A program made the translations under genes and the position numbers. A stretch of 64,000 nt of DNA, taken from contig NZ_JAMTCP010000008.1 of assembly GCF_024171885.1 (NCBI RefSeq), positions 62,001 to 126,000 on the forward strand, read 5' to 3'. Of the stretch, positions 36,405 to 45,310 are shown piece after piece (the stretch's first letter is position 1; each line of letters opens with the position of its first letter). A model generated the notes under the pieces. The model was not told the DNA's origin. It searched no databases and saw nothing but the letters and a program-made list of their open reading frames with translations. Source of the DNA: Streptoalloteichus tenebrarius. Its GTDB lineage: Bacteria > Actinomycetota > Actinomycetes > Mycobacteriales > Pseudonocardiaceae.

Positions 36405-37217
36405 TCAGGCGCGGCTGCCGATCCACACGGCGGTCGCGACCATCGCGGCCATGCCGAAGATCCAGACGACCACGCCCTCCGGGCCGGGGCCGTAGCCGCC
36501 CAGCGGGTTGCCGCCGGGGTTGTTGCGCCCCTCGGCCACCGACCGGACGTAGGCGATGATGTTCCGCTTCTCGTCGGGGGAGAGCTGGCGGTCGGAGAAC
36601 TTGGGCATGGTGTCGGGGCCGGTGAGCATGGCGGTGTAGATCTGCTCCTCCGTCGCCGGGTCCAGGCTCGGCGCGGACTTCCCCGACGACAGCGCGCCAC
36701 CCCTGCCCGTGAAGTTGTGGCAGGACGCGCAGTTCAGCCGGAACAGCTCGCCGCCCCTGGCCGGGTCGTCCCCGCGCAGGGCCGCGCCGCGCTGGTCCGG
36801 GCGCCTCGGCCCTCCGCCCGTGGCCCACACGAACGCGCCCAGCGCGTCGATCTCCTCCGGTGAGAACTGGGGCGGGGTGCGGTACGCCTCGGGCCCCTGG
36901 CTGGTCAGCGGCATGCGCCCGGTGGAGACCTGGAAGAACACGGCGGCCTCGCCCACGCCGACGAGACTCGGTCCCCGCCCCGGCACCCCCTCCAGGTTGG
37001 CCCCGTGGCAGGTGACGCAGGAGGTGCGGTAGAGGTCGGCGCCCTGGCGCACCAGCGCCGGGTCCTGCGCGTGGGCGGGCGACGGGTCGGGCGCGAGCCA
37101 CGCGTGGGCAGCGCCGGCGCCGAGGAGGCCCAGCGCGAGGGCGAGCGGGGCGGGCACGCGACGCGGCCCCCGGCGGCGGGGTCGGGGACGTCCGGTTTCA
37201 CCCGAGAACGCGCGCAT
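36405..37217 (-). CDS. Dihaem cytochrome c (QcrC-like)
   Basis: A 270-residue protein with an N-terminal basic-hydrophobic signal segment (about residues 16-38), two haem-binding motifs and a C-terminal helix ([20 protein letters not shown]). The first motif, CVTCH, is at 67-71 and the second, CASCH, at 163-167. The order matches the QcrC subunit of actinobacterial cytochrome bc1-aa3 supercomplexes. No qcrA or qcrB genes are next to it, so it is either a second QcrC or an independent electron carrier. ATG 37217 is chosen so that the signal segment is near the N-terminus. Confidence 0.88.
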   Translation of the reverse strand: MRAFSGETGRPRPRRRGPRRVPAPLALALGLLGAGAAHAWLAPDPSPAHAQDPALVRQGADLYRTSCVTCHGANLEGVPGRGPSLVGVGEAAVFFQVSTGRMPLTSQGPEAYRTPPQFSPEEIDALGAFVWATGGGPRRPDQRGAALRGDDPARGGELFRLNCASCHNFTGRGGALSSGKSAPSLDPATEEQIYTAMLTGPDTMPKFSDRQLSPDEKRNIIAYVRSVAEGRNNPGGNPLGGYGPGPEGVVVWIFGMAAMVATAVWIGSRA

Positions 37218-37374
37218 GGCTGACCCGTTCCACGTCGACGACATCGTCCACGCGCATTACGGCACAGCCGTGCGGAGCGCGCCGCCGTTCGTCCGCTCGT
37301 TCACCCAGGTCACCGCCTGATGGGAGGACACCCGGAGGTGAGCCGCCGTCGTGCGGCGGCGGTGCCGCGAGGAG

Positions 37375-39165
37375 CTACGGACGCCGTGCCGGGCGGTGGG
37401 GCAGTGGGTGGTGCGTGGGCGGGCGAGCGTCGACCACGGGAATGGGGGCGGTCGGCGCGTCCATGTCCACGGCGCGACGCCGGGTCGGGGCCGCGGTGGG
37501 CCAGGCGGGCGGCGGGGAATGCTCCTCCGGATTCCGGTGCGCGGGAGACGCGGTCGGCCCTGTCGGGGTCCGGCGGGGAGTGGGCCTGTCCTTGTCGGTC
37601 TTCGGTCGGGCGCGTGGTGTCTCGTCGTCCCGGGCGCCGCTGACGGGCGCGCGAGCGTGTGCGACATCGGAAGTACGGCGTTCGTTCCCGCTGTCGGGGG
37701 CGTGATCGTCCGTGACATCCGAGGGGCCGGACTGTCGCGCCTCATCCGGGTTGGGATCGTTCGCGATGGCCGTCGAGGCCGGGGTGGAGTCCGAGGCGGG
37801 CTCGGCGGGCGGCGGCTCGTGCACGGCGACCCACGCGGCCAGCGCCGTGGTGACCGGGACGGCCGCCACCAGCCCGACGCTGCCCACCAGGGTCCGCACC
37901 ACCTCCGAGGCGACCACCTGCGCGGTCACCACCTCGCCGAAACTCCGGCCGGACACCGAGTAGGCCAGCAGCATCGGCAGGGCCGCGCCCGCGTAGGCCA
38001 TGAACAACGTGTTGACCGCCGAGCCGACGTGGTCCCGTCCGATCCGCAGGCCGGCCGCGTAGAGCTGCCGCCAGCCCAGGGCCGGGTTGGCCCTGCGCAG
38101 CTCCCACACCGCGCTGGCCTGCGTGACGGTCACGTCGTCCAACACGCCCAGCGCGCCGATGAGCACGCCGGCCAGGAGCAGTCCCCTGGCGTCGATGCCG
38201 TGGCCGAGCAGGCCGATCAGGTTGGCGGTGTCCTCGTCGAGGCCGGTGAGCCTGGTCGCGGCGGCGAAAGCCCAGCCGAGCGCGCCGATCAGGACCAGGC
38301 TGGCCAGGGTCCCGAGCACGGCGGTGGAGGTGCGCGCGGTGCGGCCGTGCGTGAGGTACAGGGCGACGAACATGATCACCCCGGAGGCGACGACCGCCAC
38401 CGCGACCGGGCTGCGCCCGGCGAGGATCGCCGGCAGCACGAACCAGGTCAGCACCCCGAAGCTGATCACCAACGCGCCGAGCGCGGCCAGTCCGCGCCAG
38501 CGGGCCAGCACCAGCACGGCCAGCGCGAACACCCCGCCGAGCACGGCGAGCGGCCACCCGCGTTGGAAGTCGACGAGCTGGTACGAGCCCGCGTCCCTCG
38601 GGTCGGCGCCGGCGTAGGCCAACACCACGCGGTCGCCCACGGTGTACGTCGGGGTGCTGGGCTCCCGCGGGACCCGCTGCTGGATCAACAGGCCGACGGC
38701 CGGCCCGTCGGTGAGCCGCACGGTGACCGTCAGGCACTCCGTGGCGTCTCCGGCGGCGTGCGGGGAGGGCGGGGGAGGAGGCTGGTTCCCCGTCGTGCAC
38801 GGGCTGCTCGCCACCGCCGTGACCTCGGCGTGCACCGGCATCTGGTGCGCGCCGAGCTTGTCGCTCGTCGTGGGCTCCTGGCCGAAGGGGTAGAGCAGGA
38901 GCACCCCGACCAGCGACGCGAGCGCGCAGGGCACGAGCAGGGCGGCGAGCAGGAGCCGCACCCGGCGCGACGCGGGCTCGACCGGCCCGTGGCCGTGTCC
39001 GTGTCCATGTCCATGTCCATGACCGTGGCCGTGCGCGGGCAGATCGGGTTCGGGGGAGCGGTCCTCCGCCCGGCGGGTCCGGGCGCGGCGGGGGGAACGC
39101 GGCGTGGCGGTCGCCGTGGGCCGGGACTCGGCCGACGGCGACCGCCGCCCGTCGCTGGTCGTCAC
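37375..39165 (-). CDS. YibE/F-family multi-pass membrane protein
   Basis: A 596-residue protein. Residues 1-65 are charged and contain an eight-fold His-Gly repeat. A first helix follows (LLLAALLVPCALASLVGVLL), then an extracytoplasmic domain and about seven more helices with the YibE/F signature GVLDDVTVTQASAVWELRR. Residues 440-596 are Pro/Thr/Arg-rich and disordered. The function of YibE/F is not known, and transport has been suggested. It begins 14 nt after the betA stop in the same direction, so it may be the fourth gene of the choline operon. The His-Gly stretch could bind metal. Confidence 0.88.
   Translation of the reverse strand: MTTSDGRRSPSAESRPTATATPRSPRRARTRRAEDRSPEPDLPAHGHGHGHGHGHGHGHGPVEPASRRVRLLLAALLVPCALASLVGVLLLYPFGQEPTTSDKLGAHQMPVHAEVTAVASSPCTTGNQPPPPPSPHAAGDATECLTVTVRLTDGPAVGLLIQQRVPREPSTPTYTVGDRVVLAYAGADPRDAGSYQLVDFQRGWPLAVLGGVFALAVLVLARWRGLAALGALVISFGVLTWFVLPAILAGRSPVAVAVVASGVIMFVALYLTHGRTARTSTAVLGTLASLVLIGALGWAFAAATRLTGLDEDTANLIGLLGHGIDARGLLLAGVLIGALGVLDDVTVTQASAVWELRRANPALGWRQLYAAGLRIGRDHVGSAVNTLFMAYAGAALPMLLAYSVSGRSFGEVVTAQVVASEVVRTLVGSVGLVAAVPVTTALAAWVAVHEPPPAEPASDSTPASTAIANDPNPDEARQSGPSDVTDDHAPDSGNERRTSDVAHARAPVSGARDDETPRARPKTDKDRPTPRRTPTGPTASPAHRNPEEHSPPPAWPTAAPTRRRAVDMDAPTAPIPVVDARPPTHHPLPHRPARRP
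38987..39034 (-). repeat. 6-nt tandem repeat encoding His-Gly
   Basis: Eight consecutive hexamers (GGACAT/GGACAC/GGCCAC on the minus strand) encode HGHGHGHGHGHGHGHG in the YibE/F protein. Such hexamer arrays can change length without shifting the frame. Confidence 0.85.
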
Positions 39166-39179
39166 CCGTCACATAGTGC

Positions 39180-40730
39180 CTACCGCCTTCGCGCGGCCAC
39201 CGGCGTGGTGCCCTCCGCCGGGCGGTGGCGCCCGGTGACGAACCGGGCCAGCCGTTCCCCGACCACCATGCAGGTCAGGTTCGGGTTGACCGTGGTCATG
39301 CTCGGGAACACCGAGGCGTCGGCCACCCGCAGGCCCTCGACGCCGAGGACCCGCAGCTCCGGGTCCACCACCGTGGTGGCCGCGTCGGGCGCGCCCATCC
39401 GGCAGGTGCCGGCCGGGTGGTAGACGGTGTTCGCGGTCCGGCGGACGTACTCGGACAGCTCGGCGTCGTCCACCATGGCCGCGCCCGGCGACAGCTCCTT
39501 GCCCACCCAGTCCCGCACCGACCGCTGGGCCATGATCTCCCTGGCCAGGTGCACGCCGGCGAGCATGATCCGCTCGTCGTAGCCCTCCGGGTCGGTGAAG
39601 TACCGGAAGTCGATCGACGGCGGCGCGTCCGGGTCGGCCGAGCGCAACCGGACCACGCCCTCGCTGCGCGCCCTGGCCACGTTCGGGGTCAGGGAGAACC
39701 CGTGTTCGGCGGTGGGGAACCCGGCCGGCCCGGTCTGCATGTCGAACACCTCAAGACCGAGGTGGAACATCAGGTCCGGGTGCTCGGGGTCCAGCACGTT
39801 GGCGAAGATCCCGACCTCCCAGAGCTGCGCGCTCGGGAAGTCCAGCGGGCGCTGGGACTCCCAGTTCAGCACGCCCTCGGGGTGGTCGAGCAGGTGCTCG
39901 CCGACCGGGAGGTCGGCCACCACGTCGATCCCGAGCGCGCGAAGCTGGTCGGCCGGCCCGATGCCGGACAGCATCAGCAGCTTCGGGGTGTCGAACGCCC
40001 CCGCCGAGACGACCACCTCCCGCCGGGCGCGCAGGATGCCCTGGTCGGTGGCGACGCCGGTCGCGCGGCCGTGCTCCACGAGCACCCGCAGCGCCCTGGT
40101 GCCGGTGAGGACGGTGAGTTCCTCCGGCAGCGCGGCCAGCGGGTGCAGGTAGGACACCGACGACGACTGGCGGATGCCGTCCAGGACGTTGAGCTGGAAC
40201 CGGCCGGCTCCGGCCGTGAGCTGGCCGCCCTGGTTGAACCGCACGGTGGGCAGCCCCAGCTCGGCGCAGGCGTCGAGCACGGCGTGGTTGAGCGGGTTGT
40301 CCTCGGGCGGCTCGGCGACGTGGACCCGCTCGCGGACGGCGGCCACGGCGGGGGCGACCGCCTCGGGGCCCCAGCCGGCCGCGCCCAGCTTCTCCCACTC
40401 CGCCAGGTCCCGGTCAGGGGGGAAGAAGGCGATGCAGGAGTTGTGCGACGAGCAGCCGCCGAGCACCTTCGCCCTGGCGTGCCGGATGCGGCCGTTGCCC
40501 CTGGCCTGCGGCTCGATGCGGTAGTCGTAGTCGTACTCGGACTCCAGCAGCTCGGTCCACCGGCGCAGCCGGAGCACCTCGTCGCGGCCCTCGTCCGACG
40601 GACCCGCCTCCACCAGGGCGACGGTGCCCGCGCCGAGTTCGGCCAGCCGCCGGGCGGCCGTGGCCCCCGCGCTGCCGCCGCCCACGACGACGACGTCGAA
40701 CTCGCCGAGGAGCTGGTGCTTGCCGGTCAC
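39180..40730 (-). CDS. betA: GMC oxidoreductase, probable choline dehydrogenase
   Basis: A 516-residue flavoenzyme with the FAD-binding VVVGGGSAGATAARRLAE (residues 14-31), the GMC signature 1 KVLGGCSSHNSCIAFFP, signature 2 around SAGAFDTPKLLMLSGIGP, and the active-site segment NTVYHPAGTCRMG with the last pair in TVNPNLT. Adjacent betB and a choline-type transporter support choline to betaine aldehyde oxidation. Related GMC enzymes use other alcohols, so the call rests partly on context. GTG 40730 overlaps the betB stop. Confidence 0.9.
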   Translation of the reverse strand: MTGKHQLLGEFDVVVVGGGSAGATAARRLAELGAGTVALVEAGPSDEGRDEVLRLRRWTELLESEYDYDYRIEPQARGNGRIRHARAKVLGGCSSHNSCIAFFPPDRDLAEWEKLGAAGWGPEAVAPAVAAVRERVHVAEPPEDNPLNHAVLDACAELGLPTVRFNQGGQLTAGAGRFQLNVLDGIRQSSSVSYLHPLAALPEELTVLTGTRALRVLVEHGRATGVATDQGILRARREVVVSAGAFDTPKLLMLSGIGPADQLRALGIDVVADLPVGEHLLDHPEGVLNWESQRPLDFPSAQLWEVGIFANVLDPEHPDLMFHLGLEVFDMQTGPAGFPTAEHGFSLTPNVARARSEGVVRLRSADPDAPPSIDFRYFTDPEGYDERIMLAGVHLAREIMAQRSVRDWVGKELSPGAAMVDDAELSEYVRRTANTVYHPAGTCRMGAPDAATTVVDPELRVLGVEGLRVADASVFPSMTTVNPNLTCMVVGERLARFVTGRHRPAEGTTPVAARRR

Positions 40731-42259
40731 GCCTCGTTCCCTCCGCCGGTGCCCAGCCAGCCCGACCGGGCCGGCCGCAGGTTGTGGTAGATGTGCTTGG
40801 GCTCGGTGTATTCCTCCAGCCCGGTCGGGCCGAGTTCGCGCCCGACGCCGGACTGCTTGAACCCGCCCCACTCGGCCTGCGGGACGTACGGGTGGTAGTC
40901 GTTGATCCACACCGTTCCGTGCCGCAGCCGCCGGGCGACCCGGCGCGCCCTGCCGGCGTCGCCGGTCCACACCGCGCCGGCCAGGCCGTAGATCGTGTCG
41001 TTGGCCATCGCCACCGCCTCGTCCTCGGTGTCGAAGACCTCGACGGTCATGACCGGGCCGAAGACCTCCTCGCGCACCGCGGTCATGTCGGAGCGGCAGC
41101 CGTCGAGCACGGTCGGCAGGTAGTACCAGCCGTTCGCCAGCGCGGGGTCCTCCGGCGCTCGTCCGCCGGCGCGCGGTACCGCGCCCTCGGCGACGGTGGC
41201 GTCGACCATCGCGGCCACCTTGTCGCGGTGCGCGCGCGAGATCAGGGGTCCGATGTGGACGGTCTCGGGTGTCTCTCCACTGTGGACATTCTGTTCGGCG
41301 AACCCGTCGCCGAGGCGGATCTCCCCGATCCGCTCCACGAGCGCGGACACGAACCGCTCGTGCAGCTCGCGCTGCACCAACAGCCGCGCCCCCGCCGAGC
41401 ACACCTGGCCGGCGTGGAAGAACGCCGCGCTCAGCGCGTTGTCCACCGCCGCGTCGAAGTCCGCGTCGGCGAACACCACGTTGGGGTTCTTGCCGCCGAG
41501 CTCCAGCGCCACCTTCTTCACCGTCGCCGCGGCGTCGGCCATGATCCGTCGGCCGGTGGACAGGCCGCCGGTGAACGACACCATGTCCACGTCAGGGTCG
41601 GTGACCATCGCCCTGCCCACCGGATCGCCCGCGCCCAGCACGACGTTGAGCACGCCGTCGGGGAGCAGCGGGGCGGCCAGCTCGGCCAGCCGCAGGGTGG
41701 TCAGCGGCGTCAGCTCGCTGGGCTTGATCACCACGGTGCAGCCCGCCGCCAACGCCGGCGCGAGCTTCCACGACGCCTGCAACAACGGGTAGTTCCACGG
41801 CGTGATCTGCGCGCACACGCCGACCGGCTCGCGCACCACCTCGCTGGCCACGTCCCGCGTCGGCGGCTCCACCGTCCTGCCGGACAGCGCGGGGCCGAGG
41901 CCGCCGTAGTAGCCGAAGACCGCGGCCACGTCGGCCATGTCCTGCCGGCTGTCCGCCAACGGCTTGCCGGTGTCCAGGCTCTCCAGCTCGGCGAGCTCCT
42001 CGGTGTGCTCCCGCACCAGCTCGCCGATCCGGCTCACGACCGCGCCGCGCTCCGCGGCCGGCAGCGTCGGCCACGGGCCGGAGTCGAAGGCGCGACGCGC
42101 GGCGGCCACGGCCGCGCGCACGTCCTCCGCCGTCGCCTCCGCGACGACGGCGACGACGTGGTCGTCGTGCGGGGAGCGCACCTCGCGGGTGCCGCCGGCG
42201 GTGTCGGTCCACCGGCCGTCGATCAGCAGACCGCTCGGCGTCCTGGCCGTGCGGGTCAT
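40727..42259 (-). CDS. betB: Betaine-aldehyde dehydrogenase
   Basis: A 510-residue NAD(P)-dependent aldehyde dehydrogenase that would finish betaine synthesis. Catalytic Cys287 (HAGQVCSAGAR) and general base Glu253 (ALELGGKNPN) are present, with the oxyanion asparagine in PWNYPLLQ. A nearly ideal AAGGAGGTGACC precedes ATG 42259. Both ends overlap neighbours by 4 nt. A copy of the 12-bp palindrome TCCACTGTGGAC lies inside the gene at 41276-41287. Confidence 0.93.
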   Translation of the reverse strand: MTRTARTPSGLLIDGRWTDTAGGTREVRSPHDDHVVAVVAEATAEDVRAAVAAARRAFDSGPWPTLPAAERGAVVSRIGELVREHTEELAELESLDTGKPLADSRQDMADVAAVFGYYGGLGPALSGRTVEPPTRDVASEVVREPVGVCAQITPWNYPLLQASWKLAPALAAGCTVVIKPSELTPLTTLRLAELAAPLLPDGVLNVVLGAGDPVGRAMVTDPDVDMVSFTGGLSTGRRIMADAAATVKKVALELGGKNPNVVFADADFDAAVDNALSAAFFHAGQVCSAGARLLVQRELHERFVSALVERIGEIRLGDGFAEQNVHSGETPETVHIGPLISRAHRDKVAAMVDATVAEGAVPRAGGRAPEDPALANGWYYLPTVLDGCRSDMTAVREEVFGPVMTVEVFDTEDEAVAMANDTIYGLAGAVWTGDAGRARRVARRLRHGTVWINDYHPYVPQAEWGGFKQSGVGRELGPTGLEEYTEPKHIYHNLRPARSGWLGTGGGNEA

Positions 42260-43968
42260 GCGGTCACCTCCTTGGTGATGGGGCTGGCCAGGCCGATGGC
42301 CTGGCGTTCCGGGGAGTCCGGACGCAGGGCCGACAGCGGGACCGGTCGGTCGACGCGTCGGGTCAGCCAGGAGACCGCCAGCGTGGTGACCAGTCCGGTC
42401 ACCATCGCGACGGTGCGGAACGGGAACAGCACGGCGCCGTCCTCCTCCCACGGCCACGGCAGGAACGCCGGGAGGCCGAAGGTCGGCTCGCCACCGCTGG
42501 CCCGGATCACCAGGCCGACCACGAAGCCGGACAGCACCCCGGTCCGGTTGGCGAACGGGACGAACAACGCGCACACCAGCATCGGGAACAACAGCACGTA
42601 GACCAGGTCGCTGGCCAGGTACCAGAGCTGGTAGACGCTGCCGACGTTGAGCGCCAGCACGGTCGCGGCCGCCCCCACGAGGATCCCGACCCTGCGCACC
42701 ACGCGGCGCACCCGCTCGTCGCCGGCCTTCGGGTTGACCAGCCTGCGGTAGAGGTTCCAACCGCCCATGGAGGCGGCGGACAGGATCGAGGCGTCCACAC
42801 TGGACATCACAGCGCCGGCCATCGCGCCCAGCGCGACGATCGCGATCCCGGTCGGCAGCAGGTAGCGCAGCACGTAGGGAACGGTCAGCGCCGGGTTGTC
42901 GATCGGCGGAGCGCCGTGCGCGGTGAAGTCGGCCGCCGAGGCGATGACGCCGAACAGCGCAGGGGGGATCGCGGCCACCAGGCACAGCCCGCTGGCGGCG
43001 AAGGACAGGCGACGCGCGGTCCGCTCGTCCTTGCTGGACAGGACGCGCTGGAAGTACACCTGCCACGGGATGCCGCCGAGGACCAGCAGCAGCCCCATGT
43101 CCCACCAGTTCCACCACTTCGGACCCCACGCCGGGTCGTCCCACCCGGTCAGCGGCGGGAACAGGGAGGCGTAGCTGCCCATGTGGTCGGAGTAGGAGTC
43201 CCACGCCGCGCCGAGCCCGCCGACGGCGCCCGCGGCGAACGGCAGCGCCAGGAACAGCCCGATGAAGATCACGATGATCTGCGCGACGTCGGTCATCGCG
43301 ACCGACCACGCGCCGCCGGCCACGGTGTAGGCGATGCCGATCGCCGCCGAGATGATGATCGCCGGCGTGAAGTCGAGGCCGACGATGACGGCGAAGGTGG
43401 TGCCCAGGGCGGTGAGGACGGCCCCCGACCAGAACACCTCGCCGAGCATCGCCGGGATCGAGCCCAGTCCGGCCACCCGCTTGCCGAAGCGGATGTCCAT
43501 CGGGTCGAGCATGGTCATGAAGCGGCCCCTGCGCATGGGGCCGGCGAAGAACAGCCCGCCCACGAGCATGCTCAGCGCGTAGCCCCACGGGGCCTGCGCG
43601 AAGACCATGCCCCGGGACGCGGTGGCCTCGGCGGTGCCGCTGATGTAGCCGCCGTCCACCCAGGTCGCGGTCATCGTGCACACGCCGATCCACAGCGGGA
43701 GGCTGCGGCCGGCGACCAGGGTCTCCGCCAGGTTGCTGGCTCTGCGGGCGGCCACGACCGCGCCGAGCCAGTAGAAGACGCCGTAGAAGGCGAACATCGC
43801 GAGCAGCGCCGGCCAGGAGACCCGGGGCTGGGTGAGGGCGATGTAGACCGAGGCCACCACCAGCCCGAGCCCGAACACCCCGAGGGTGATCAGTCGGGAC
43901 GGGCGGCGGGAGGCCGCGGCGCGGTCGAGTGGGGTCGGTTCGGTCGTGCTCGTCGCCGGGACGGACAC
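42256..43968 (-). CDS. Sodium:solute symporter resembling the CHT1/SLC5A7 choline transporter
   Basis: A 570-residue protein of the SSS family with about 13 helices. Its best resemblance, from memory of sequences, is to eukaryotic high-affinity choline transporters. Shared blocks include TWVDGGYISGTAEA, AQAPWGYALSMLVGGLFFAGP, the M-L-D-P/G-K-R segment, GGIPWQVYFQRVLSS, and AVMSSVDASILSAASM. With betB and betA it forms a compact choline-import and oxidation operon. GTG 43968 has AAGGAGAGG upstream. The stop overlaps betB by ATGA. Confidence 0.9.
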   Translation of the reverse strand: MSVPATSTTEPTPLDRAAASRRPSRLITLGVFGLGLVVASVYIALTQPRVSWPALLAMFAFYGVFYWLGAVVAARRASNLAETLVAGRSLPLWIGVCTMTATWVDGGYISGTAEATASRGMVFAQAPWGYALSMLVGGLFFAGPMRRGRFMTMLDPMDIRFGKRVAGLGSIPAMLGEVFWSGAVLTALGTTFAVIVGLDFTPAIIISAAIGIAYTVAGGAWSVAMTDVAQIIVIFIGLFLALPFAAGAVGGLGAAWDSYSDHMGSYASLFPPLTGWDDPAWGPKWWNWWDMGLLLVLGGIPWQVYFQRVLSSKDERTARRLSFAASGLCLVAAIPPALFGVIASAADFTAHGAPPIDNPALTVPYVLRYLLPTGIAIVALGAMAGAVMSSVDASILSAASMGGWNLYRRLVNPKAGDERVRRVVRRVGILVGAAATVLALNVGSVYQLWYLASDLVYVLLFPMLVCALFVPFANRTGVLSGFVVGLVIRASGGEPTFGLPAFLPWPWEEDGAVLFPFRTVAMVTGLVTTLAVSWLTRRVDRPVPLSALRPDSPERQAIGLASPITKEVTA

Positions 43969-44170
43969 ACCTCTCCTTCCGTCGGTGATCAGGACCGCCG
44001 ATCGACGCTAGACCAAAAGTGGGACGCAAGTCCCGGTTTGGGCGACGAACTGTGACCTTTCCTACGGCCTCGAACCTGTAACGAAGTGGCCTCGCGGAGC
44101 GAAATAGCGCCTCATTCGCGCAGGTGGGGCGCTGTGTCCCCGGTCGGGGTCACCGGGGTTGCCCAGGCCG

Positions 44171-44186
44171 TCGAACGCGTGTTCGA
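44171..44186 (+). promoter_or_regulatory. Perfect LexA (SOS) box before the radical SAM gene
   Basis: TCGAAC-GCGT-GTTCGA at 44171-44186 matches the mycobacterial SOS consensus TCGAAC-N4-GTTCGA at all 12 positions. It ends 8 nt before the start codon. Confidence 0.85.
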
Positions 44187-44194
44187 ATTAGGCC

Positions 44195-45292
44195 ATGCGG
44201 TGGAACGGGCAACGCGTGGCCGACGGCGACCTCGTCACGGCGCCGACGCTGCCCGGCCTGCCCGGTCTGGTGCGCAGCGTCCGCACCCCCGAGTTCCAGG
44301 GAATGGTGTTCCACGAGATCGCCGCCAAGTCGGCGCTCAACCGGGTGCCCGGCGAGTCCGCGATGCCCTTCCGCTGGACGGTGAACCCCTACCGGGGCTG
44401 CTCGCACGCGTGTGTCTACTGCTTCGCCCGGCGCTCCCACACGTACCTCGATCTCGACGCCGGGCGGGACTTCGACAGCCAGGTGATCGTCAAGGTCAAC
44501 GTCGCCGAGGTGCTGGCGCGCGAACTGGCCGCGCCGCGCTGGCGACGCGAGCACGTCGCCATGGGCACCAACACCGATCCGTACCAGCGCGCCGAGGGGC
44601 GCTACCAGCTCATGCCCGGCGTCATCTCCGCGTTGGCCGGGTCGGGCACGCCCTTCTCCATCCTCACCAAGGGCACGCTGTTGGCCAGGGACCTGCCGCT
44701 GCTGGTCGACGCCGCCCAGGACGTCCCGGTCGGCCTCGGCGTGTCGATCGCGCTGGTGGACCGCGAGGCGCAGGCGTCGCTGGAGCCGGGGACACCCAGC
44801 CCCCAGGCCAGGTTGGAGCTGGTGCGCAAGGCCCGCGAGGCGGGCCTGCCCTGCGGGGTGTTCGTCGCGCCCGTGCTGCCGTGGCTGACCGACTCCGTGG
44901 ACGTGCTGGACGACCTGCTCCGGTCGATCGCCGAGGCCGGGGCCACCGGCGTCACGGTGCTTCCGCTGCACCTGCGGCCCGGCACCCGCGAGTGGTTCAT
45001 GGCCTGGCTGGAACGGGAGCACCCGAAACTCGTGCCGGGCTACCGCCGGCTCTACGCGCGCGGCTCCTACGCCGACCCGCGCTACCGGAAGTGGCTGTCC
45101 GAACGCGTGCGCCCGCTGGTCCGCAGACACGGCTTGGAGCCACGCGCCACCGCCCGGAAGGGAAGCCCGCTGCGCGGCATCCCCGGCGACGAGGAAGGCG
45201 ACTGGCCGGACGGCGCGCTGCCGGGCGCCGACGACCTTCCCTCGACCCCCTGCGCCCCGCCCGGCGGCTCGGAGCAGCTCACGCTGCTGTAG
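44195..45292 (+). CDS. Radical SAM protein (SplB-like, Rv2578c family)
   Basis: A 365-residue protein with the 4Fe-4S radical SAM motif C69-x3-C73-x2-C76 (CSHACVYC) preceded by NPYRGC. The TIM-barrel core follows with MGTNTDPYQRAEGRY and ILTKGT. The family resembles spore photoproduct lyase and is often annotated Rv2578c-type. Its reaction is not established. A perfect SOS box immediately upstream indicates LexA control and suggests a role in DNA repair or damage response. ATG 44195 is chosen; the Shine-Dalgarno is weak (TTAGG). Single gene. Confidence 0.92.
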   Translation: MRWNGQRVADGDLVTAPTLPGLPGLVRSVRTPEFQGMVFHEIAAKSALNRVPGESAMPFRWTVNPYRGCSHACVYCFARRSHTYLDLDAGRDFDSQVIVKVNVAEVLARELAAPRWRREHVAMGTNTDPYQRAEGRYQLMPGVISALAGSGTPFSILTKGTLLARDLPLLVDAAQDVPVGLGVSIALVDREAQASLEPGTPSPQARLELVRKAREAGLPCGVFVAPVLPWLTDSVDVLDDLLRSIAEAGATGVTVLPLHLRPGTREWFMAWLEREHPKLVPGYRRLYARGSYADPRYRKWLSERVRPLVRRHGLEPRATARKGSPLRGIPGDEEGDWPDGALPGADDLPSTPCAPPGGSEQLTLL

Positions 45293-45310
45293 CCGCGCCG
45301 GACGGAGCGG

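Noticed and set aside
35494-37101. A 535-codon minus-strand frame across hisS, the membrane gene and the cytochrome
   Set aside because: It changes from cytochrome wrong-frame sequence to antisense of hisS, with no domain; the cytochrome reads correctly in another frame.
40727-44029. One 1100-residue fused protein covering the choline transporter and betB
   Set aside because: The first ~590 residues are an off-frame reading of the transporter gene. The aldehyde dehydrogenase starts at its own ATG 42259 with an excellent ribosome site.
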